A stretch of 64,000 nt of DNA from Diatrype stigma (Eukaryota; Ascomycota; Sordariomycetes; Xylariales; Diatrypaceae), in assembly GCA_022225965.2 (NCBI GenBank), contig JAKJXP020000024.1, positions 124,001 through 188,000 of the forward strand, written 5' to 3'. Shown here piece by piece: positions 54,737-64,000 of this stretch. Every line of letters starts with the position of its first letter. Positions within the stretch are counted from its first letter, which is position 1. A program made the position numbers and the translations under genes. The notes below the pieces were generated by a model. It was not told the origin of the DNA. It did no database searches and worked only from the letters and a program-made list of their open reading frames with translations.

Positions 54737-56373
54737 TCAAGCAGCTGCTTTGTGAACACGCCCTGCGGATCCCATTTCTTCTTCAAGGCCTTTCAATTTT
54801 TCCACTTTACCGTGGCCCCTGAAACGCCACTCGATAGGTCCTGTGCGAGTGCCATTCTGGAAATCAACGTACTCAGTCTGGTCTGGACCGCGCATGATGG
54901 CAATTGATTTTTCGTTGAACTCATCGACCTTCTTTCGGCTCGCAGCATCGGTATGCCAGATGAGGTTGTTCCTGTTTCGTAGAGTATGGTTAGCAACTAG
55001 TAGCTGCAGGCGGATAGGTGCTGGACACATAGTTAAGCATCTAATTACTTACTGCCAATAACGAGTATCATGGAGAGACATGGCTGAATCAAACCCAGGC
55101 TTCTTCGGAGGTCGTGCGTCCCACTGGAAGTTGAAGGCCGTATTAATGGCATCAGGGCATTCCTCCACGAGAGCCTTCCAGACATCCACCGTCTGCAAGA
55201 ACCTTCCCACGTCAAAGCGCTTCAATCCGACTACACCGAAGCGCTTATAATCACCCTTAGCAGCAAGTGCTTCGCGGGCGTCACTGGTGTTCTGAATTGG
55301 TACCGGCCCGCCGCTTGCTACGATAGGCGCCAAGTCATACAAAGGCTTATATGTGTCCTTCGCATCATCGGGATCCCCAGTAAACCTTGCGGCGATAACC
55401 AAGCATGGCTTACGGGCGGGCGGGGCAGCCATGGTCATCATGAGGCCAGCCGTTGCTTTGCTCCCATCGTCCATGAGAGGTTTCATAGCTTGGGCGACTT
55501 CCTCGGCTCGCTCCAGGGGAAACACAAAGCTGCCCACCCATATGACCCCTTGGTCGTTGCCAAGTTCGCTTAGTGGATGGACCTTGATGGTGAGCTCGGT
55601 TATGATGCCGAAGAATTGACCCGCTCCGCGAATAGCCCACAGCAAATCGGGATCCTTCTCCTCCGTAACTTGGACAACGTTGCGCTTCGCATCTATCATG
55701 CGGGCGGACAGGATCTGGTCGGAGCCGAACCCGGTGACCGAGGTGGTTACAGAAGCGCCCCCTCCCAGAAAATAGGGGATAGCGCCGACAGGATTACCGT
55801 TCCCCAGTGCTGCATACGTAGGTATCTAGTCAATAAAGAACCAACAACAGAATCTGACGTTTGTGCGTATGCTCCTCCGTCGGCTGTGTGATGTCGGGGC
55901 TGCGAGGAAAGTGTCCCAATCTCACCTGTGAAAAACCCAGCGTCGGCAAGAGCAACGGCGACCTGCTTAGACAGAATATTCCCCCTCAAAGTGGCCTTCC
56001 TTCTGGCGGCATCGACCTCGATTGCCTTATACTTGCTAAGGTCGATGATGATCCCATTCTCGCCGATGGTAGACCATTCGCTGTGTCCCCCGCTCCGCGG
56101 AACGAACGGCACCGAGAACCGAGCAGCCAATTGGACCTACGGGATTAGCTTCGTCCTGTATCAAGATAAAATACGGAAGAAGATGATCACTGTTTGCTGG
56201 ATTTGCTCTTCCGTCTCGGGAAGAACAATAGCAGCAGGAATTTCTCGGCCAATGTTTGTCCATCGTTTGGCGAAATCCTGGAAGCGGCTATCTTCCTTCT
56301 GTGTCAATATCTCGAGACCCGGCCCGGCATGAGCCTGAAGGTTCGTCAGCAGTTGAGTAATCTGCTCAGACAT
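54737..56373 (-). CDS. FAD-linked oxidoreductase, berberine-bridge-enzyme type, with C-terminal frameshift
   Basis: Flavoprotein oxidase of the FAD_binding_4/BBE family. Exons 56373-56191, 56136-55926, 55809-55053 and 54971-54737 give 461 residues as read. FVPRSGGHSEWS carries the His expected to hold FAD covalently. IPYFLGGGASVTTSVTGFGS and LLWAIRGAGQFFGIITELT are standard FAD-domain motifs. The usual second attachment Cys before the GGG motif is absent (GNGNPVGAIPYFLGGG), so single-point FAD linkage is likely. At the C-terminus the frame reads KGLEEEMGSAGRVHKAAA, but one base over it reads KKKWDPQGVFTKQLLD with stop TAA at 54733-54735, the normal BBE ending. An extra A in TTGAAAGG (about 54791-54798) therefore shifts the last 20 codons. 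It converges on the EthD gene. Confidence 0.85.
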
Positions 56374-57258
56374 GGTGTTTTGAGGTCACAGGGCGATGAA
56401 AGCAGGGTGGGGTTTGACCCAACGGTGCATGGTCTAGCCCCTGTATTATATAGACAACCATCTAGCGCATCCTTTCTCCCCTATTACGTTAGTTCTCACC
56501 TACATGGTAGAGACAGGGGTTTGTCCAAGCTCACGCAGCGGATCTACTGTTCTCGATCTTCCGACGTGGTTATATATAGAAATGTCCCTGAATGGCTAGG
56601 TCTCTAATGTGGTTATATATGACTTCTACTTTTATTCTCTAGTTACGCTTCCATTATTCATCGGCGGGCTGATCATTCCATCAGATTGAATGCCGAATTT
56701 CGAGTATTTACGACTCCCAGCTCGATCAGAAATCGTGGTCGATAGGAGCTCTGGCATTCTTTAGTCAATTCTGATATTATATTTTGTTGAGGCCTAGAAT
56801 CATTTGGGGTGATACAAAAGGGACTTGACTTAAGTACTTCGAAACCAACTACCGACTGCATATAGGTGAACCCCATGATTTGCCCTTATTATAAGTCATC
56901 ACTACGTAAGGGCTACGTAATCACCAACATATTAACTAGAAGTAATGATGCAGCCAGTAGCATACCCTTTGGACAACAGACCTGGTGGTGGCTTATGGCC
57001 CCTATAAGTGGTCCTACGACTAACATGATCCAGTAAAGGGGTAAGTAGTAATAATCCCTTTAAAGGGCGCTTGGCATCAACTTGGGAGCAACTTCACGTT
57101 TGGTATCATACAACGAGGCGCAACCTCCAGAGGTTTCATACCAGCCCGAACGGTATTCTTTGGCATCTTGACGCTTTAGTTTAACGTCCGTTCAACAAAG
57201 CAACCACGGACATTCACGGGCCTTACACCATCGGACATGCATCTTAATCATGTCCCCT
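56374..57258. other. Intergenic, oxidoreductase promoter and HET 3' side
   Basis: No gene is recognised. It lies upstream of the oxidoreductase start and downstream of the HET stop, both on the minus strand. Confidence 0.45.
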
Positions 57259-59825
57259 TCAACGGAAATACAGAGTACTTTCTTCGAAGTCCCTCTTTTC
57301 AATACCCTCCCGAATCCTGGTGATTGCGTCTTGGTGGAGCCAGACTTTTCCTACCAGCATCATCGGGCCTCCATCATTCCTAGGTCGTGCTACGAAAGCG
57401 ATATCGATTCCGTATAATACCACGACGCAGTCCCCTTGCTGAGTGTCCAGCGGCCCAATCCCAACCAGTCCTGTCTCTGTCGTGAACACCACGTTCGTCA
57501 GCATTGAACTGGCGAGTACCCTCTTTTCCCCAGGCCCAAGGTTGCGTCTGCGCCGAGCCCGATCCCGGGATTCTTTCTCGGCCTTCCGCTTACTGTGCTT
57601 ATAGTCCTCTTGGAATTGTTGTATGTACTTCTCCATTTCATACGGGTGAGCGGTCTGGTATCCTTTATTCATCCACGGCCCTTCTCTTTCGGATCGGTCA
57701 AACCATTTTGGAGCAACCTTCGATCTTACTTGGTTTATACCACTGCTTAGGGCGGCCATCAGTTCCTCTGGATCGGTATGGGATGACTTCCGCGACATTA
57801 GTCTGGTTGCCTGGCATGGGTAACCCTGGCTCATACGGTCAAAGAGCATTTCCAGGTCATCCATAGTGAAGAACGACATGCCAGGTCGAGCCATCATTGC
57901 CTGGTAGACTTTCTCGGTTTCATCTGGCTCGATAACAGGCCCCTGTCCGAAGACAGTCAGGGTGGCTTCGACGGTTTCCAATAAAAATTGGGGTATATCA
58001 CTGGCAAAATGGTATGAAACATTCGCATCCTCATCATCAACTAGGGCTGCCTTGCTGTTGACTTTACCACAACATGCCCCGCGAACGCCTAGCACAGCCG
58101 CTTTCACTACTGCCTGGAAATTTCCGATCTGAAGCCGCGGAGTATCAGCCCAGAGCAGATCATGCAGTTCATCTTGTGCCGATGAAAAGTCAGGAACCCA
58201 TGACGGAAGCTCTGGGCTACTGGCGAGGGGAAAGGTGAGAAACATTTTGTCCCATTTCTCAATGCATAGCAGATAGGCTGCCATCCTGGTGTAGACCACG
58301 GATGTGGTTTTCGTATAGTCTGGAGTAAAAGCCGATCGCGCCGGCTCCATCATGAGCGATTGAAAGGCGAACACCTTGTCCCTAGGATCGGTAGCCTGCT
58401 GTCCTCGTGTAGCCTGCAGCAGTTCGGCGACTGAGTGCATCGCTGGGTGGAAGCGGGCACGCCAGAGCAGGTTCGACTGCCTCCTTTTCAAAGATCCCCA
58501 GTATTCGTTGAGGCCGTCAGACTCGGATGTTTCTGGTAAGAAGGTCTGTTGTTGTTCATGGAAGTGCTCGAAAAGCCGGTAGAAATTGCGCACGTGAGTA
58601 TACTCATCACCATACATGATCATTGGATCAGTCCCTGCGTATGCGAGTTCTTGAATAATCCAAGCCCGCGACCACCATGGCTGGTTCAACAAGTGTATCA
58701 ATTCTGCAAGGATGCGTTCAATACCATGTCTCTCAAGCCTCGCTTGAAGTTCATCACCTTGGAACATGTCAACGACATCATCGTTCGTGAACTCATTACA
58801 GAAGTCAAAGAGTCGTGAGTGCTTAAGGCCCGGGCCCAAAAAAGCGATGACGTATTTGGCTTGCTCGTAGATATCGGACATGCCTGCTACAAGGCAGCTC
58901 TTCTCGGTATTGTCATGCTGATTAATACAGATGGCATCAACCCAGAGGACCCTTCGTCCCTTTTCGAGTCGGAGATAGCGCAAAGCCGTGTCCAGATTCT
59001 TGCGTATTTCGAAAGACTGGGTGTTAACTGTAATGGACACGGTTTCCGTCGCATCGCCCCAGACATAGGACAGGGCATCGTACTGAACGCTGCTCTGTCC
59101 AAAAACAACACTGACCAAACGGCATACTATGGCTTCATCGAAGCGCCCTGGCTCAAGCACCAAGAGACGAAAATAATTCCCCGAACGTATGGGCAGCCAG
59201 TATATCTCCCCATACTTTGCCGTGTCATCAGACTGAGCTTTATCAGAGGTACGCGAGGTTACATGATCCTAACCGCATCTTGAGCGAGGCATTCAACGAC
59301 TGAGAAAAGACAGCCACTCACAGTGTTGAGTTGATCCCCATCCACGGGGCTTTGAGCATGGTCTAGGAAGTTGCAGAGCCGCCTTGAAATATCTCTGTTA
59401 TCGGGTGACAACATCTCGGGGTCGAAAAGTTTCCAGCGACCCAACGGCCACCATCTTGCCAAATACTCCCGGAAATGGCCGTGTCGCCACATCCTAATCG
59501 CTGAAACGCCGAACAGCAAACTACTTCCGCCAAGAAGAGTCTTGCCAGTTTTGCCACCCATCTTTGGATAGCCCAAGGAGATAACTGCAAGGACGCCGAA
59601 GGACAGAAGAAGGCCACTTAAACGCTGCTCAAATGTACCGCATCTGTCACCCATCCTTATGCGAGAGTGTCGGATTAACTTGCTCTCGGCGTGGATTCTG
59701 AATACACGGTCACGGCTGAGTTGTCTTCTCATCTCAGATACTTCATCACAGTTATGCGCAAAGCGCGCATCTTGTGACGAAGCCTCCTCTATGCCATCCT
59801 CCATGGTCGCACTGCTGGTAGCCAT
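57259..59825 (-). CDS. HET-domain protein with membrane-anchored N-terminus
   Basis: Heterokaryon-incompatibility-type protein; HET domains trigger cell death or allorecognition responses in filamentous ascomycetes and are distantly TIR-like. Exons 59825-59322 and 59232-57259 (intron 89 nt) give 825 residues. The HET domain starts near residue 190 and shows its three blocks: YDALSYVWGD (219-228), LWVDAICINQ (264-273) and WWSRAWIIQE (354-363). Unusually, the first exon encodes a basic segment and two hydrophobic stretches (GLLLSFGVLAVISLGY about 71-86 and LLGGSSLLFGVSAI about 97-110), which suggests a membrane hairpin. Downstream, ATRGQQATDPRDKVFAFQSL is typical of fungal HET proteins. The C-terminus has a basic helical region (KRKAEKESRDRARRRR) and a final beta-rich part. 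No second NLR partner is adjacent. Confidence 0.88.
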
Positions 59826-60348
59826 TGATACCTAAGTACCTTGACTCTTTGGGATGGGGACCGGGGGTCTGAAGCGCCACAAACCAATATACGTGGTGCC
59901 CTTCCCACATTCAGAACTGCCAGGGAGACATAGAGCCTGGTAATGCAGCGGTAGGTTTGAGGTTGTAAGACTCTCGTAAGGCTGGAAGAGCTCAGGCTCT
60001 CTGAACCTCTCCGATAGCCCGACCGCCAATCACATATGTGATGACAAGCCTCGCAATGATTGGTCATAGCTGTCGCAACATGTTCTCACTGCTAGGCTAT
60101 TCATACCATGGGCATCAATGGTGCACCACTGAGAAACCATTCGTGGAGGCCACATGGTTGATGGGCAGACATGATAGTGGCATAGTCCCTGAAGATATAC
60201 ACATGAAACCATGCATAGATAGATAAAACAAATACAGCAAAAAGCCAACTACGCAACATAATAACACTGAGAATAGGTCACCGCCAGGAATGAAAAAGTT
60301 AAAAGGACGTCAAAAAGACGAAAGAAAAAGAAGAAAAAAAAAAAGAAC
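59826..60348. other. Intergenic, HET promoter and tRNA 3' flank
   Basis: Holds the HET promoter and leader. Its right end is A-rich and includes the tRNA terminator. No other gene is recognised. Confidence 0.45.
60334..60344 (-). terminator. RNA polymerase III T-run terminator for tRNA-Glu
   Basis: Eleven consecutive T on the minus strand, beginning five bases after the tRNA 3' end, as expected for a Pol III terminator. Confidence 0.8.
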
Positions 60349-60439
60349 TCCGAATCGGGGAATCGAACCCCGGGCTACCCGGATCGCATCGCACAGATGA
60401 AATGAGAGCGGATAATGTTGGCCACTACACCAATTCGGA
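60349..60439 (-). tRNA. tRNA-Glu (anticodon CUC) with intron
   Basis: The acceptor arms TCCGAAT and ATTCGGA pair fully. The D arm has TGGTGTAGTGGCCAACA. The T arm is CGGGG-TTCGATT-CCCCG. The anticodon stem ATCCG pairs with CGGGT, and the loop CTCTCA places CTC at the anticodon, reading GAG codons. An intron of about 20 nt (TTTCATCTGTGCGATGCGAT) follows the base after the anticodon, the normal position for nuclear tRNA introns. Mature length is about 71 nt before CCA addition. Confidence 0.92.
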
Positions 60440-61798
60440 TATTGGATTCTGCTGCTATTGGCTGCTGATGCAAAATTTTGTCGTAGAAGCCTACTTAGCT
60501 AGCTAGCTACCAGCGTAGGTACCCGACATGCACCAGTCTACGGTACGCTCGTTCAACTGACAACAGGTGCAACATTATGGTAACACCCCAGGGCCATTCC
60601 AGGTCCAGGTCCCGTCCGACCTGCCTGTCAGTTGGGTCTGACTAATAAGGAATACAACATCCATCACATGCTCGGGTGGTCATTCCATCGATCCAATATC
60701 TACCGACCAAAATATCCAGAAATCAATTACAAATGGGTGGGGTTGCGGAGCGGAAAGTTTCTGCACTCCCCTTAAACCTGTGACAGGGGGATGAATCGAT
60801 AGGGGTTATCTACATAGCAAGATAGACTAGGTGCCTAGACACTACCTATAGACAGTTGGCATAATAGGGGGGCTAGGGGGGATGCACCTCACAGGAAACA
60901 CCACACAATGCTGCTGCACAACGGATCCATTCTCAACAGCGACAGTGCGCGCGCTTCTTGCAGGAATGGTTAACTAACTCCGGCTTGAACCTTCAACCGT
61001 AATTACCCAGTTTGGTTCTTCGGTCCCCACCCCGACTGGGTACGGTCGATGTAGTCGAGCGGCGAGGAGCACCAGCCCAGGTCGGCGACGTCGTACGTGG
61101 CGCTGTCAGATGCCAGAAGCGCGAGAATGTTATTTCGAAACCTAATCTGACGGAGGTCGTTGGGGGTATGGGGGTCTTTTGATTGGGAGAATGAGGGAGG
61201 AGGGAAGAGGGGGGGGGGGGGGGGCTCTCACCAAGAAGCCGACGAGTTGCGGGCTGTATGCCGTTCTCCTCTTAAGGTAAAGGGGCTTCATCTTCTATCA
61301 TTCGCAGGATGTCCTAGACAGTCGAGAAATGAGAAGGGACAGGCTTTGCTGTATGCTCGTCTTCGACAGAGTTTGGTCTATGTACGCCGGGCAAGACTCA
61401 TTATAGTACACTGGCCATGTCCGACATACGACTAGATTATGGCTAGAATTACATCCTATGGTTTTTGCAGACCCCTTGCTCTGGACGTAACCCTGAAATC
61501 TAGAATGGGCCACGAGGTCACAACAAGTCATACATCAGGCATTCACTTATGACTCTTCCATCGACAGCAGGAAAGTACTAGGACAACAAGCCTAGCCCCG
61601 ACTAATTGTATGGCATCGACATCAATGAACATAAAATCGTCTACTCATATTACTTCCCAAGTATCACGTAGGAAGTCTGCATACTTTCAAGGCTTGCATG
61701 ATTACCTAGGCAACCTCCACGAAGTCCAACACCGTTCGGTCCACATACATAAAGGCAAGAAGGAAAGAGAACCCGTGGCTTTTCCTGGTGCCCTACAC

Positions 61799-61800
<2 letters not shown>
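60440..61800. other. Intergenic, tRNA upstream side and fimbrin 3' side
   Basis: No gene is recognised. A G run at about 61208-61223 is followed by ordinary sequence. Confidence 0.45.
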
Positions 61801-61829
<29 letters not shown>

Positions 61830-62000
61830 ACCCCCCCCCCCCCCCCCCCCCCTCTTTACCGATGAGGTGCCTATAACTATTGGTGATATGCTTCGGCTTG
61901 TTGCAGAAAAGATAGCAAAATAACCCGATGTTCTGTTGTATTGAANNNNNNNNNNGGCTTTTCCTGGGGCCCAACACCTGCCCCCCCCCCCCCCCCCCCA
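61801..62000. other. Assembly gap region with misplaced 95 bp duplicate and poly-C
   Basis: Long C runs surround 61851-61945, which is identical to 42245-42339 in the same orientation, followed by 10 N (61946-61955). The C runs on both sides are preceded by near-identical copies of GGCTTTTCCTGG..CACCTGCCCC (61778 and 61956). The pattern indicates one poly-C locus split in assembly with a stray contig end inserted, not biological sequence. It lies outside the fimbrin coding exons. Confidence 0.85.
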
Positions 62001-62041
62001 AATCTAACGCATCATGCCTGGAGAAAAACCGTCCAAGTACA

Positions 62042-64000
62042 TTACTGCATCTTTTCGTAAGTTGCCATTAAAGACCCTAAAGGTTTCGAATGTTAGTATG
62101 TATTCCTGTAACGCTGGGGCTAATTTGTGTGGGGGCTTACCAATGAACGTCGTGACCAGGCGGCTGCTCACTTGGCAGATATCTTCTGGCACTAGCCAGA
62201 TCGTTGCTCCCATCTTTCTGGCGATACTGATGCTGAGCTTGGCATTCAAGTACGCATCCTCGTCAGTTCGGCCTGGGGTCACAAGGTCGTAGTCGACATA
62301 GCTACTCTTCATGCCGTTCAGAACATCCAGCAAGAATACTCCGGTACCGATAGCGGGATCTTTGAGGGATCGGATGGATGAGTTTCGGCCACCCTTCTGG
62401 GACATACTGTTCGCCCATTTGACGATCTCAGCATCGGTCATTTCACGCTTTCCAAGTCGCTGCGCTAGATCCGAAAGCGTCAGAGTGATGTCCTTTCTCA
62501 TGAGTTGCCAAATGAGTCCCAGCGTGAGCATCTTCTGCCCATCCGTGATGTCCGCGCCCTGGACTCCGACCAGAGAGAATCCATTTTGCTTTCCTAGTTC
62601 GATAGCGTAGTTGGTGTTCTCGATTGCCTTGAACCTCATGACCTCACCACCATTTGCCGGTCTCTTGTTGACGTGTCTCCAGTTCACGGAACCCTTGATG
62701 ACCTTGTCATATGCTTGTAGTAGGGTAGCGCCGTCCCGAAGATCGTCGAAGATAGAGACAACTGGAGGTTGCACATCCAGACTGTTGAGCCATAGTGTGA
62801 ATACTCTGGCTTCTCGCTCGCCCTCAGCGTCAAAATCATCTACCTCTTGCTTCTCCTCCTCAGTGATGGGATCCAAGCACGGATGGTTATTGAACAGGTT
62901 GGCAACGAAAGCAAGGTTCAGTTTCGGGTTTCCAGCAACGAGAGACTTTGGAGTCAAGAACTTTCGGCACTCAAGCTTGTCGGAGTTGATCAGCACCTCC
63001 TCAGCCCGCTGCAGCAGATCAGGGATCTGCAGCGGGGCACGGGTGATACCGTAGTCCTTGCCGATTTGTGACAGCAGAACGGTGTAGTTCTCTGCGTCCT
63101 TGACATCAGTCGAAAAGTTGGAGACCGTGCGGTGCCACCCAGCTGCTTTCAGGTGGTAGTTGAACCATCTCAGCAAAATCTGCTCCGGTGGCAAACGCAA
63201 GAATTGTTCAAGTGTCTCGTCTTCTTCAAGCAGTCGGTACAGTTCGGGGTGCAATTTGATGTCGATCTTGCCCAACAGACCTCTTCGGATAATTTGCCAG
63301 ATCAAGCCCAGAATCAGGTGCTCTCGGACTTCGATGATATCCCCGCTGCCAATGTTGACAACAGAGCAACCAATACCCTTGGCGGATTCAATGACGATAT
63401 TGTTGTTCTCTGTCATATGGAAAGCATTCAGCGTCTTGATCTTCCTGCCGGGTACGTTCAGAACACGCTCGTCGATGGTGTCCGGCACGCTATCGTTGAT
63501 GAGCTTGGCTAGCACAAGACCATCCCTGCACTGGTCGAACATTTCGAAGGTATCGGTAGGGAAAGGCAGTCGGTCGTCGATATCGGCGTCGCCGGCCAAA
63601 ACGGCGTTGATATGGCGAGTAAATTCGGTGCGCTCATCTTCGTTGATGGTATGTGTGACGTTGGCGCTGGAACCTTGAACTTGGATTCTTCCAATGCTGC
63701 TCTTGGGGGCATGTCCTTTCCCGCCGGTTCGTTGGGCCACAACGCCACCCGGGGATCCCGGTGCAGCACCGCCAGTTGACATGCGCTGCTGGGCGGGAGA
63801 TGATGAACGAAGTCTAGCGATCAACTACCGATGTGCTTGAGTCAGAGGCTTTCAATTTATGTCGGAAACTGCTGATGAAAAACTTACGTCGACATAATCT
63901 TCTAGCTCGACTCTCCGTGATGAATCGAGTTCGACCTCCTTCAAGGCCTGTCTCACGACATCGTAGGACTGTCGTTCGCTCGTCTGGGTAGCCTTAATAG
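62042..64000 (-). CDS. sac6: Fimbrin/plastin (actin-bundling protein), 3' part; 5' end outside window
   Basis: Actin-filament crosslinker of endocytic patches, cables and rings. Visible exons are 64000-63888 (continuing beyond the window), 63824-62141 and 62076-62042. The last exon completes IGSLMATYEKMQ and was placed through a branch site (ACTAAC) and acceptor CTTTAG. About 610 residues are seen. They cover the end of the N-terminal EF-hand region (QALKEVELDSSRRVELEDYV) and four calponin-homology domains in two actin-binding modules: DGLVLAKLINDSVPDTIDER, LGLIWQIIRRGLL, LLRWFNYHLKAAGW, DITDGQKMLTLGLIWQLMR and EIVKWANSMSQKGGR. The family is near 650 residues, so only the first calcium-binding part is missing. 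Nothing suggests damage, although the assembly gap begins less than 100 bp downstream of the stop. Confidence 0.96.

Noticed and set aside
1..64000. CRISPR arrays, bacterial operons, riboswitches
   Set aside because: The window is eukaryotic. The tandem repeats seen are microsatellites or minisatellites without spacer structure, and no TPP-type riboswitch core was noticed in introns or leaders.

Overview
This window is nuclear DNA from a filamentous ascomycete (Pezizomycotina, most likely a Sordariomycete). Genes are split by short introns of about 45-120 nt with GT..AG borders and CTAAC/CTGAC-type branch sites. Fungus-specific families are present: a Zn2Cys6 regulator, a HET protein, a NACHT-ankyrin NLR, ErdS and Gpi11. 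Two decayed repeats carry a RIP-like signature: they are very AT-rich, the remaining cytosines sit mostly in CpG, and their repeat arms differ by transitions. No prokaryotic operons or CRISPR arrays are seen. Two runs of 10 N mark assembly gaps.

Layout, left part (1-20 kb). The 3' end of a Pmp3 membrane proteolipid gene enters at the left edge. A YGR210C-type OBG GTPase and a SET-domain lysine methyltransferase follow, sharing a 0.6 kb divergent promoter. Next come a TIR element of about 860 bp with RIP-like decay, a FacB/Acu-15-like regulator of acetate metabolism, a frameshifted remnant of a glycerophosphodiester phosphodiesterase, the GPI-anchor subunit Gpi11, translin, and a U2 snRNA gene.

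Middle part (20-50 kb). After an unidentified multi-pass membrane protein, an HSL-type alpha/beta hydrolase and ErdS stand head to head. ErdS is an aspartyl-tRNA synthetase fused to DUF2156, the architecture of ergosteryl-aspartate synthase. The hydrolase is a candidate for the opposing Erg-Asp hydrolase, so the pair may form a synthesis/turnover module for aspartylated ergosterol. Further right are an RNase H-like protein with SUMO-interaction-like motifs, an NLR whose NACHT intron holds an assembly gap and which needs a GC-AG intron, an HMCES/SRAP DNA-protein-crosslink protein with a PIP-like tail, ribosomal protein eL18, a YPR011C-like mitochondrial carrier, an SR-type RNA-binding protein and a CXC-domain cysteine-rich protein.

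Right part (50-64 kb). An EthD-domain gene is split by a 2.5 kb LTR element (209 bp LTRs, target duplication AATGT). Its convergent neighbour, a berberine-bridge-type FAD oxidoreductase, has a one-base frameshift near its C-terminus. A HET-domain protein with a predicted membrane-anchored N-terminus, an intron-containing tRNA-Glu(CUC) and the 3' part of the fimbrin gene complete the window. The gap just downstream of fimbrin holds a 95 bp copy of sequence from position 42.2 kb and is probably a scaffolding artefact.

Coordinates of multi-exon genes run from start codon to stop codon, with exons given in the evidence. Splice sites were chosen by eye from GT/AG borders, reading phase and remembered family consensus. 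No alignment or database search was run.
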